From: Paraphysoderma sedebokerense | Lineage: Eukaryota > Blastocladiomycota > Physodermatomycetes > Physodermatales > Physodermataceae | NCBI GenBank assembly: GCA_025602915.1 | Contig: JAHLJZ010000013.1 | Coordinates: forward strand, 372,001-436,000 | Reading direction: 5' to 3' | DNA length: 64,000 nt | Shown: positions 46,729 to 61,212 of the stretch, in pieces | Layout of the letters: every line of letters begins with the position of its first letter | Position numbering within the stretch: the stretch's first letter is position 1 | Translations under genes and position numbers: made by a program | The notes under the pieces: generated by a model | The model's input: only the letters and a program-made list of their open reading frames with translations | The model's database searches: none | What the model was told of the DNA's origin: nothing

Positions 46729-48045
46729 ATGGAGAAATTATTATACGTTTGCCTATTGGCCCTGTACCTCCTTGAGCTAGTCATGTCTGAACCGCAGCTC
46801 TTGCCCCCTGTGGCGGTCGAAAAATTACCGATACAGTCAAACAAACCATCGTCCACTTGCAAGTTGAATCCCTCATTCGCCCGATCCCCGATATGCCAAT
46901 CAGATGCTTTTGAAATTCTCAAAATATCTTCTCAAACGTGGCAGCCGAACGGATTCGTTTCGCTTCAAATACGGCTGCGCTCATACGACGAAATCAGAGA
47001 ACTAGCCGCCTTCCATGACAGTGATATGTTTAATGTTGGTTTCATGGGAAATCAATATAAGATGCCTGTCGAAATATCGCTTTTGAAAGTTGATGTTGTC
47101 GATTCATCAAGCCAATCTACAGTGCGCAAGGAGCAGTATCGCTTTGTTGGCACCATCGTACGAAACCTGGATCTACGCTATTTAGAGGACTATAGGGTTA
47201 CATTCATACCACCTCTTTGGTTAGATGATGGCCTATACGTTCTCAGTATAACTGTTACTCCCTCTAGCGAGGACGTATTTCTGGCTGGTCAAATCCCAAT
47301 TCAAGTTCCAATTGACTTTCAACGCAAATCGGCTGAACTTGTGCAGTCTCAAAGTGATAGACGATCTGATATCCATATTCTGACCGGTGAAATATTCGAT
47401 ACAATTCTAAATAATCTACCAACGATCACTGATGTTTGCTCATATTGCCGAATCGACAAAGCGGCATCATCACAATGTGACCATGTCTTCCGCGATTCTC
47501 TTACGACTCGAGAAATTTGTGACTTATCGTCATTGGAAATGGCATTGCAAAAGTTAGACTTTAAATTAGCCAATCGGATTACGGTTGATTCAATAGAGAA
47601 ACTTCAATCATACAGTTTCCGTAACGAGTTTATCAAATTTTTTATGCCAAAGGAAAGTAACAATGAGGCTACTGCTTTGTGGAAGATAAAAGGGATAAAA
47701 AAAGTCTACTTAAAATTTTTATACAGACGAACACATGATTTGGGTGTCGTCATTGAAAGAAATTTTTTGAGTGACTTGGGATTGGACAAGCATATACAGC
47801 TTAGCCGATCCGAGGAACCGACTGAAGTGACTCTAAAAACCGAATACATCAGAGAGTGGATCCAGCAGCTATACGCAACGGTTAATAGTGAAATGTTTAA
47901 GGACGCTGTTATAGAGACAGAAGATGGAAAAGCTAGGCGAAGGGACGAAGCTTTAGGGTTGAATGTTCCGCAAGTGTCGATATTGAGCGTGTTTGGGACG
48001 GCCGTGATGTGCGCCGGGAAGATTGCTTGCCAGTTATTATTTTAA
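46729..48045 (+). CDS. Unrecognised secreted or membrane-anchored protein, intronless
   Basis: A single open exon of 438 residues. Residues 1-20 (MEKLLYVCLLALYLLELVMS) look like a cleavable signal peptide. The mature part has a beta-rich segment (about residues 60-200, including YRFVGTIVRNLDLRYLEDY and LWLDDGLYVLSITV), then a Cys-containing region with CSYCR. The last about 22 residues are hydrophobic (ILSVFGTAVMCAGKIACQLLF) and may be a membrane anchor or a GPI signal. The N-terminal half, with its pattern of extracellular beta strands, is reminiscent of the N-terminal domains of CAS1/NXPE-type or glycan-modifying secretory proteins, but I cannot name a family. It is divergent from the 7TM-RGS gene, and both lack introns. 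Confidence 0.7.
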   Translation: MEKLLYVCLLALYLLELVMSEPQLLPPVAVEKLPIQSNKPSSTCKLNPSFARSPICQSDAFEILKISSQTWQPNGFVSLQIRLRSYDEIRELAAFHDSDMFNVGFMGNQYKMPVEISLLKVDVVDSSSQSTVRKEQYRFVGTIVRNLDLRYLEDYRVTFIPPLWLDDGLYVLSITVTPSSEDVFLAGQIPIQVPIDFQRKSAELVQSQSDRRSDIHILTGEIFDTILNNLPTITDVCSYCRIDKAASSQCDHVFRDSLTTREICDLSSLEMALQKLDFKLANRITVDSIEKLQSYSFRNEFIKFFMPKESNNEATALWKIKGIKKVYLKFLYRRTHDLGVVIERNFLSDLGLDKHIQLSRSEEPTEVTLKTEYIREWIQQLYATVNSEMFKDAVIETEDGKARRRDEALGLNVPQVSILSVFGTAVMCAGKIACQLLF

Positions 48046-48251
48046 GACCATAATACCACTATAATCTGTAGTTGAATATAACTTCATTAGGGTCTACCAC
48101 ATGTCTTCAGGAGTAATTGAATACGTGTCAGGAGTGCGTCAAGCCGTGGCGCCCTTGTCCGACCGAAAGGACATCCCACAGACAGACACATTCACAAACT
48201 CATCCTCATCTACACCACCATCCTTCCTTTCACCCTCTTCCACAATCTGTC

Positions 48252-49986
48252 ATGGCTTCCCCATCTCCCTCTCTGGTTGCCCTCTTCGCTTTCGTCTTTG
48301 TCCTCGTTTCTCTTGTCAAATCCGACGTCGTGGTTTTGACGCCGGACAACTTTGATCAATTCATTGATGGATCCAAGCATGCCCTTGTTGAATTCTATGC
48401 CCCTTGTATGTATATTCTCATGAAGCTAGTATATTTCTCCTCTGGAATGACCTCATGCGCTCGGTCTGTTGTGGGCCTCGTACCTGTTGTTGTCAGTAGT
48501 TGATGACGTGTTTGGAAATTGGAACTAACTTGAATATCAACAATCTTCAACTCGGCTACCGTAATAGGGTGCGGACATTGTAAAGGTTGGTTATGCGTTC
48601 TTCTACAGCTTTGTTTATTCCCGAAACTTTCACTGGATGTGCAATTACAAACGCTGTATTCTTCTTTTTAGCCTTGGAACCAACATACACAGAACTCGGT
48701 CAAGTCTTCGCTCATGCGAAAAAAGACGTAGTCATTGCAAAAGTTGATGCTGATGCTCACAGAGATTTGGGATCTAAGTTTGATGTGCAAGGTATGGAGA
48801 ATCCCAACAATAATTCTATCAATTTATGGTGGGACTGACTTATGATATCTTTTAGGTTTCCCAACCATTAAATGGTTCCCGAAAGGATCCACAAAACCAG
48901 AGAAGTACGAAGGAGGTCGTGATCTCGATGATTTTGCGAAATTTATTGAATCAAAAACTTGTAAGTATACTCTGTGATCCCTTACTGCTGCTTCAGATGG
49001 TATTCGCCGCCGTCCGACTCATCCATTCTTTCTATGAAAGCCGTACGAGCTAAAATCAAGCGAGTACCTTCGAACGTCGCTGTCGTAACAGAAGGGAATT
49101 TTGAACAAATTGTTATGGATCCAAAAAACAATGTGCTCGTTGAATTTTATGCTCCTTGGTGGTATGTATAAATTAAGCATATTTCCGCTTAAAGCATTGG
49201 CTCCTAATACTTGGATGATATAGTGGCCATTGCAAACAACTTGCTCCCATTTATGAGAAAGTCGGCAACGTATTTGCCACCGAAAAGAACGTATGTGATA
49301 TATGCCAGTTCTGCATGACATTATCCTCGAGAAAATTAACTCTGTCGCTTTGAATGAATTGCGCAACCAGTGTATTGTCGCCAAAGTCGATGCGACAGTA
49401 CAATCAGCGCTAGCTGATAAGTACGAAATTCAAGGCTACCCAACTATTAAGTTCTTTGGCGCCGGCAAAGATAAGAAGCCCGAAGATTATAACGGTGGGC
49501 GCACTGAAGAAGATTTCGTGGAATTTCTGAACAAAAAGTGTGGTGCCAAGAGAGTTGCCGGTGGAGGATTGTCGTCTGAGGTATTCGGACTTCTACTTAA
49601 CCTTTCTCCTTTCTTCTGTCTTCTGAGATTAATTTTGCTTTCAAATTCGTTAGGCCGGTATCATCCCTGCATTCGCAGATCTCGTCAAGAAGTTTTTATC
49701 GGAGCCATCTACTCGCGCCGACACGATCAAGGCAGCCCAGAAGCTCGCCAAGCAAGATGCGCACAAGTCCAACAAGTATGCTAAGTATTATTCCAAAGTG
49801 ATGGAGAAAATATTGAAGAAGGCAGACTACCCTGAAAAAGAATTCGCAAGATTGGAAAAGATCAGTTCTGGCAGTGATTCGCTTACTTTAGAGAAACAAG
49901 ATGACTTCACAATTAGAATGAACATCCTGAAGGCATTTATGAAGGATTCTGATAGTGAGAAGGAAGTAGTGAAAGAAGAATTGTAA
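48252..49986 (+). CDS. Protein disulfide isomerase with two thioredoxin domains (ERp38/TigA type)
   Basis: Catalyses disulfide formation and exchange in the ER lumen. Eight exons (48252-48405, 48568-48585, 48672-48791, 48856-48960, 49041-49161, 49224-49290, 49371-49580, 49654-49986) join to 375 residues. A signal peptide covers about residues 1-24. Two thioredoxin domains follow, each with an APWCGHCK active site and a cis-Pro motif (FPTIKW, YPTIKFFGAG). An all-helical ERp29c-like domain (LVKKFLSEPSTRADTIKAAQ) comes next. The C-terminus ends in KEEL, a variant ER-retention signal. The 18-nt exon 2 encodes the core of the first active site (GHC and flanks). Domain order and length match fungal TigA/ERp38 and plant PDIL2 proteins. 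Both active sites look intact. Confidence 0.94.
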
Positions 49987-50098
49987 GAAACTTGACCTTT
50001 CAGAAGATAGGTAGGATCTTACATGAGTATAATGAATAATAAAACCGTCTGTCGATGGCTTTTGCCATTTACTACGTACCTACTCTGGCATCAGATAA

Positions 50099-55172
<5,074 letters not shown>

Positions 55173-55440
55173 TTGCATAGATTGGCTAAAAATTGTACCG
55201 CCTCTTTAACGCTGTAGAATCAGTTGATATCGTTGCATGAATTTGTATTGTCAGTGTTGTTTTAGATTTAGGAAATAATGATGTCGTGAGAAATATATCT
55301 CTGCCGATGAGTTTTAAATTCTCTATGATTAAATGATTTAGTCTGGGCTATCCTTTGAGATCCGTAACCGAGTGCTTTAAAAAGTTTTATTATAGACGAC
55401 ATAATTAGAATTACATCTAATAAGTTTTATTTACAGTCCC

Positions 55441-56494
55441 CTATTTCGGAACAACATGCCATCCCTTCTTCCTTTTTTCCTTCATTTCTTTATACCATTT
55501 TTTACCACCTAAACCGGAAAAAAACATAAATGAGACGATTAGAATTAGTAGGTTGAGATGAAAGTTGAATGCAACGTACCACTTCGGCCCTTCGTCATAA
55601 CTTCACCAAATTTCTTCCTATAATACTTCTTACTCTCCATATCAGCCATCAATTCATCTATTAGGTGTTGTTTGCGATCTTTCTTCGGAATTCGAGAAGA
55701 GTAAAATTCATGAGGGGCTGCAATAATGGTACCGATCTAGATATATCATCATAGTAGAACAAGCCGTAATCAGTTATAACCAATATTCCTTGTAAAAAAT
55801 GCACTCCAATATCTAGGATTTCAATTTGTTTTCAAGATTGGCATATGCTTCAAAAATGAACTACTAACCTGGAAATATTTCGGTATTTCATTTATGGTAC
55901 CTTTCTTGTAATGTCTCTTTGGATCCAACACATTTCTCGCTTTAAGTAACATTAAATCTCGCTCTATTTCAGGAGTCAGCTCCGTAGCTGGCAAATTGAA
56001 CCATTTTGATCCAGCTGTTTCTTTATTATCTTTTGATTTTATATGCTGCGAACTGAGAGTTGATTTTGCATTAGAAGATGACGTGGAAGATGCAACAGAA
56101 GAAGGGCTTAGTGAAGTGTGAGTAGATGCTATATCAGATACTTCGAGTGCAATTGACGGCGTGAGTTTTACCGTTCCAGATTTGGAAGGGCGGAGATAAA
56201 GTGACGATGTAGATATCGACGAATTAGCTGTCGGGTGCAATATTCTATGCGCCAATGGTAAAGGACATTAACACTAAACTCATGACGTCTTGAAATTAAT
56301 CATTGCTCAAATACGTACTTTGGTTTCTTGGACTTCGGTAATTCAAGTCTGAATAGTGCATAAAGCAGATCCGCTGTTAGTTTGAGTCAAGTCTATCTTC
56401 TCTAATCAAAACCCATATACCTCTTTGATATCTCTTGCTTCTCCAAAGCAATAGTTGCCTTCTCCAACAAGGAATCTAAATCCGAAGTAATCAT
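55441..56494 (-). CDS. FCF2: FCF2/DNTTIP2-type pre-rRNA processing factor
   Basis: Fcf2 is a small nucleolar protein needed for early 18S rRNA processing. Five exons (56421-56494, 56319-56348, 55869-56244, 55580-55736, 55441-55508) join to 234 residues, close to yeast Fcf2. The N-terminal 100 residues are Ser/Thr-rich. The Fcf2 domain fills the rest: KWFNLPATELTPEIERDL, KARNVLDPKRHYKK, EIPKYFQIGTII, FYSSRIPKKDRKQHLIDEL, YYRKKFGEVM and the basic end GGKKWYKEMKEKRKKGWH. These match the family in order and spacing. One exon is only 30 nt. An RFX X-box-like site sits about 100 bases upstream of the start. Confidence 0.92.
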
Positions 56495-56595
56495 GCTGCA
56501 AAAATGATTAAAGAATTCAATATGTGGAACATTCTCTTTCGGTCAATCGCAGAAGCAGCGTCTTTAGCTGACATGTGTATTGAACGACGTGTCAC

Positions 56596-56609
56596 GTTAC
56601 CATAGCAAC
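56596..56609. promoter_or_regulatory. RFX X-box-like palindrome GTTACCATAGCAAC
   Basis: Two inverted half-sites (GTTACC and AGCAAC) separated by AT, close to the RFX consensus GTTGCCATGGCAAC. It lies between the stop of RIB43A and the start of FCF2, about 102 bases upstream of the FCF2 ATG. RFX proteins regulate ciliary genes in animals and DNA-damage genes (Crt1) in yeast. Confidence 0.45.
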
Positions 56610-56803
56610 AAACCTCGAAAGTCGAAATTGACCGAGTCTTCCATACAGATACACTACTATAACAATTTATACTACAGTAGCAATAAATATCTTTCAAAAT
56701 TAATAAAATTTATAATAAATTTCGTTAAAAACTAACAGACAAGCTGCCAAATTGAAGATTCTATCATTCTTACAACAGAGAATTATTCTCCATTGAAATG
56801 TAA

Positions 56804-58313
56804 TTAACGAGAGGTTGTATTAAATTGTGCAAAATACTCATCCGCAGGCTTGTTTGTATAAACTGTTTTGTTAATATAATGTTGCCTGAAGTGCGAGATT
56901 TTGGTCTGCGTCAACCGTATTGAAAGATCTCATTGAGAAATGCAAGGGGTTACTTACCTTTCTTTGAACTCTTGAGCTTGCTTAAGATTATCTAACATTA
57001 ATTTTTTGGCTGCCTCTTTCTTGTGGCGGTCCTTCTCGCGCTCAAGGAGGTTGGCAGTTCTGTTGTTCCAGAACTCTTGTGCCGCCCAGGATTTGGCTTC
57101 TTCCACTTCCTTCATTTTACGTGTCTCTTTTTCCGAGAGTTGATGATTTAGCACCTGATGTACTTCATGAATTCCGTTTAGAGGCTTTCCGTTGAAGGGA
57201 TCAGTAAGTGTTCTACTTCTGACATCAGAAAAACAAAAATTTAGTCGCTGTGCGCAAAGTAATAGAAGCTTGATTCATACATACTCTGCGGAATGTTGAG
57301 GAAGGGAGGCTGATCTCTCAGTTGGAAGGCTACCATTCATCAAGGCTTGAATTTCCTTTGTGTTCTCCTCTAACTCCTGCTTCTTCGCTAGAGCTTCGCG
57401 CAATTTTTTTTCGGCAGCTAATCGCGCATTAGCTTCTCTATCGCTTATTGCAACCGACTTGCGATTTCTTTCTTCTGTGCGTGTTAGTTCATGAATTTTC
57501 GCTGCAATCGCCTTGTTGTATTCGACTCGCTGTCTATAGTTTCCGAGTAGTTAATGTCGACGATGTGATAATAAAAGTCATAGGATTTACGATCCATGAC
57601 ATATCACGAGTTTGACAAGGACACATACCTTTCCTCCTCCATTTCTTGTTTAATTTGTTTTTCTTTTTCTTGGATTTTCTGAATTGTCCAAAGCCTCATT
57701 TGCTCCTTCTGCAACCTCAATCTTTCTCTCTCCTTCTCATCTTCGCCCTCAAACTTTAATGACCTTACACCATCGTCGCAATTAATATTGATCAAGTTCA
57801 TCTTTTTTAAGCTGGAAAGATCATTCAAATCAGTTTCTTTCTGAGCATGTGGCTGTTGATGCTGTCGTCTATACTCCACAAGCGCTCTTTCATTTTGTTT
57901 TCGCGCTTCCGTAACTTTTTGATCCAAAATCTGTAACAACTGATTTGTTTCCATTGTAACTCTGTCTGTTCAAGAGAAAGAGAAGATTGGTTAATGACTT
58001 CAATTGACTGCACATATATATCAAATGAAAAGTAATTGATAATACCGAAATGTTCATTCTTTTCTTTCTCGGAAGCTTTCAATTCATTCTTCAATTTAAT
58101 TTGTTCTTCTAGAGCATTGACATCGATCTAGATAACCAATAGAAGACATATAAATTAGTGACTGATATTCACATCATAATAGCGGTTTTACTTCACCCCA
58201 AGAGTTCTACTTTTCGGATCCAAGATTCTCTCCTTCCGTTCAGTTTCTAAGCGTTGCTTTCTGCGAATGGCTTTCTCCTGCAAAATGTCTGGTTTTGGAT
58301 CCAGTCGAAACAT
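56804..58313 (-). CDS. RIBC: RIB43A, axonemal doublet-microtubule ribbon protein
   Basis: RIB43A is a filamentous inner protein of flagellar doublet microtubules. Six exons (58197-58313, 58046-58127, 57629-57965, 57285-57533, 56958-57218, 56804-56885) join to 375 residues, almost the same as the human RIBC proteins. The N-terminal signature is clear: RRKQRLETERKERILDPK, then SRTLGIDVNALEEQI. The body is highly charged coiled coil. The C-terminus matches the family end: AAQEFWNNRTANLLEREK, then RQHYINKTVYTNKPADEYF and a final FNTTSR. The start ATG at 58313 matches the family N-terminus; an open frame continues upstream to an ATG at 58487 but that extension is not family-like. It is specific to organisms with cilia or flagella. 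Confidence 0.94.
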
Positions 58314-58966
58314 ATCTGATGGAGCTGTTGGAAGTCTGACAACAATACGTCGAAGAGTTGAGAATATACAGATTTTCAAGTTGAAATGAAAGAATCGAAT
58401 AGCTGAGCTCAGTGGATGATCGCGTGTCCAAGTTTCCTTTCGCAAATCCTTTGGCAAATGCTCCGCGAGCTCGTCCAACGTAGCCATGGCTTCTGACTGA
58501 CGTTTTACTTTTCATTGCTTCAACACAATGAACTAAGGCTTTGCTCATATATGCTCAAATAAGCTCTTAGATATTCCAGTGCCGTCGTGGGACATGACTT
58601 TTATGGATGGGGATATAGAAGGTATTGTTGCTGACCGAACATGTTAACGGATTCGTATGGCCTAATCGCCATCAACGTGCAGAGTCAAAGGTGCCGTAAT
58701 CCCGGCACATGTTTGAAGTGGAATGTAGTACAGCATATCTGATTTCGTTTCCATTGGTTCCTCAGGCCATCTCTTAATGCAGACAACAATCGCTCTGGTT
58801 TGGGATCACAATCGACGTGACCCTCTTCTATTGTGATGCTTTGCACCTATGAATTCGATACTGGCATCGCATTGATTTCCTGGATCAACTGCTTTCGAAT
58901 AACAACCTCTGTGTTTCTTGGCTCGAATTTGTCTTCTGCACTTCCATCCAACACTTACTTCGAGAC
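58314..58966. promoter_or_regulatory. Divergent promoter region between RIB43A and the CAR-like receptor
   Basis: RIB43A reads left and the receptor reads right. An in-frame upstream extension of RIB43A (to 58487) is most likely leader, though it is an open alternative start. No clear X-box was found close to either start. Confidence 0.45.
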
Positions 58967-60505
58967 ATGTCTGTGGCAAAAAACGTAACACAGCCGAAAC
59001 CCATAGAGACCGAGTCCCCTTCCTTCACTAGCGCTGAACTAGATCTACTGCGAGATGGGTTATTTTTCAGTTGCTTAATCTCTGTAATAGCCGCATTTGT
59101 TGCGCTGTTCGTTTATTGTCTGATACGGTTAAGGTTGTCCCCTACGGTGGGGAAAAGACCAATGGTCATACTCAGTCTGCTGGTCTGTATTTGTGATGGG
59201 GTATATGCTGCATTTAATGGTTTGTTTACTCCCATCAATCTACAACAGTATCTACAACAGTATCAAAAAATATTTAACGTGGACTCATCCGTAGGTGCAA
59301 CGTATTTCGTAACCGTCGAGCCACCAAAAGGAAGTCCGTTGTGCGAGTTATTAGTGTGGGGATATGCATTTGGTTCACTCCTGAGTCTGCTGATGACATG
59401 CGGAATAGCCCTGGTACGTAGTGTCTTGTCTTCGATGTAGCTCTTCCTCGGCTGACTTTTCTACATAGCACTTAAGATTGGTTTTTATCAGCAACAACGG
59501 AGCATCATCTCGGGGATTGAATGTTTTCAATCATTTTGCTTTCAGTTTCTTATACTCGTTCGTCATTGCCGCTATTCCTCTTTTCTTCGGAGCTTATGGG
59601 TGGCTGTCTGGTAAGGCTTATCGTCCCTTTCTGACAATTTTGACTCTCAATAGTTTAACATGAAAACTTCAGGGGAAGGCACTTGCTGGTTTATTGGCGA
59701 TCATTCAGCCGCTTGGCAATGGTTGATTTACGGTCATGTTTCCATCGGCACTGTTTTCTGCTCCTATGTAGTTGCAGCTGTCATCTACAAACTGCACAAA
59801 CACCATAACGATGGTCTTACAACAAACTGTTCATCCGGTCCTAGAACTGATGCCAGCTCCAACGATAGAACTACTCAAGATGGGCAATCTCATTCGCCGA
59901 CCAACTCAAACAACGCACGAAGAAAGTTCAAGGCCACCGCCAAAATTGCCAGACGTTTAGTTTTATATCCGGCAATTATAGTGATTACCCAAGGTTCTCT
60001 AGTAGTGGTAGAGGTTTGTAGCTCATACATTGCCGTTTACATTTGACATGGCGACAAGCATGGAGCAATACTAACTAAAAGCTTTAATTAAACTATGCAG
60101 ACTGAATCTCTAATATCTGGCAAAATGCGATTTATTCCTTATCTTTATGAATACATTATCACTGGCTTGCAAGGGGTTTTCAGTGTATTGATCTTTCTGT
60201 GTTCGAAGTCAGTGATTTCAACCTTCAAATCAGAATTGATTTTACCGTATGTGGAATCATACGAACGACAGTATTGTCTTCCAATACCGAGCAATTATGC
60301 CCCGTCAGCTTTGAATGCCCATGATTCTTTCGGGACCAGTGAAATAGAGGAACGCCAAAGGCCGTCTTTTTTAGGAAAGTTTTGCTACTCACTGTGCTGT
60401 TGGATTGTTGGATCAAAACGACTGGTGAGAAACGACAATAGGGAACGAGTGGTTCCGGGTGATATTGAGATGATGAGTTCGCCGGTTCAGATGAATAAGT
60501 TTTAG
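58967..60505 (+). CDS. cAMP-receptor-like (CAR/GPR1-class) seven-transmembrane receptor
   Basis: Four exons (58967-59413, 59469-59610, 59673-60013, 60101-60505) join to 444 residues. Seven hydrophobic segments are visible, starting FFSCLISVIAAFVALFVYCLI and followed by PMVILSLLVCICDGVY and LLVWGYAFGSLLSLLMTCGIAL. Extracellular loop 2 holds GEGTCWFIGDHSAAWQWLIYG, which resembles the CW...W...WR pattern of the Dictyostelium cAR/fungal GPR1-like class, and a Cys before helix 3 (PLCELLVWG) could pair with it. A Ser/Asn-rich third cytoplasmic loop (about residues 245-285) and a polar tail with possible palmitoylated Cys (CYSLCCWIVG) complete it. Such receptors couple to heterotrimeric G proteins; the ligand is unknown. 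Confidence 0.78.
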
Positions 60506-60883
60506 GACAAACTAGGTGTAGATTATGGTTTTCAGGCTCTCTGTCCTGAAAGTATTATATTTATTTAGACATGATTTGTTAGCATTAATGTCAATTGTGT
60601 ATTATTCCTCGCTGCCGAATTTTGTACATAGCTGATTTAGACGAGATTAATAATTGCTATTTTTGTCAGAAGCACTTATTCCCTTTCTGTCGTAGCTTGG
60701 CGATAGCGCAAAAGGACTTTGCTTCAATTAGAAACCGCCTGGCAACCATTCTCATTAATGGGCTCAAAGCTTACGGTGTCAGTTTGCCAGAAATGCATCA
60801 GCATTTAAACTAATTTTATGTCTGGTCGTGAATATTTCGGTACTCCGGGAGACTTGAGGTAATAAATGATTGCAGTATGATTG
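60506..60883. other. Intergenic region before the copia element
   Basis: A 72-codon frame at 60595-60813 has no recognisable motif and probably is not a gene. Otherwise 3' end of the receptor gene and the target region of the element. Confidence 0.45.
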
Positions 60884-61195
60884 TGTTGGAATATAGTCCG
60901 AATATGTTATGGTGAACTTGGTGAACAATGTAACACAATCAGAAGATCTACGGTTACACGATATGTCATAAATGTATGGGAATGGAAACTGATGGAAGCT
61001 TGCTCTGATAGTTGTACCATATAAGGGAAAGAAGGTCAGGAATAGAGTGAAGAGAAAGTGTATTGGAATAAGTGATTGAATACATTGAGTGATCCAGTCA
61101 ATAAGTCTGTGTTGTTGGATTATATGCGAAAGCAGTAATCCATATAACGTCTACTGTTCGTTACGTCGCTAGTTACCGGAATACGTCTTCCCGCC
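60884..61195 (+). repeat. Probable left LTR of the copia element
   Basis: It starts with TGTTGGAATA and ends shortly before the primer-binding site at 61200. The exact right end is uncertain because the partner repeat lies beyond the window. Confidence 0.55.
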
Positions 61196-61199
61196 TAAA

Positions 61200-61212
61200 G
61201 GTTATGAGCCCT
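61200..61212 (+). promoter_or_regulatory. Primer-binding site complementary to the anticodon region of initiator tRNA-Met
   Basis: GGTTATGAGCCCT is complementary to the anticodon stem-loop of fungal initiator tRNA-Met (AGGGCTCATAACC). Copia and Ty5 are known to prime from this internal half of the tRNA rather than from its 3' end. Confidence 0.7.

Noticed and set aside
58314-58487. 58-residue N-terminal extension of RIB43A
   Set aside because: RIB43A proteins begin right at the conserved segment coded from 58313; the extension is not family-like.
60595-60813. 72-codon open frame before the copia element
   Set aside because: No recognisable content and no gene structure around it; kept as intergenic.
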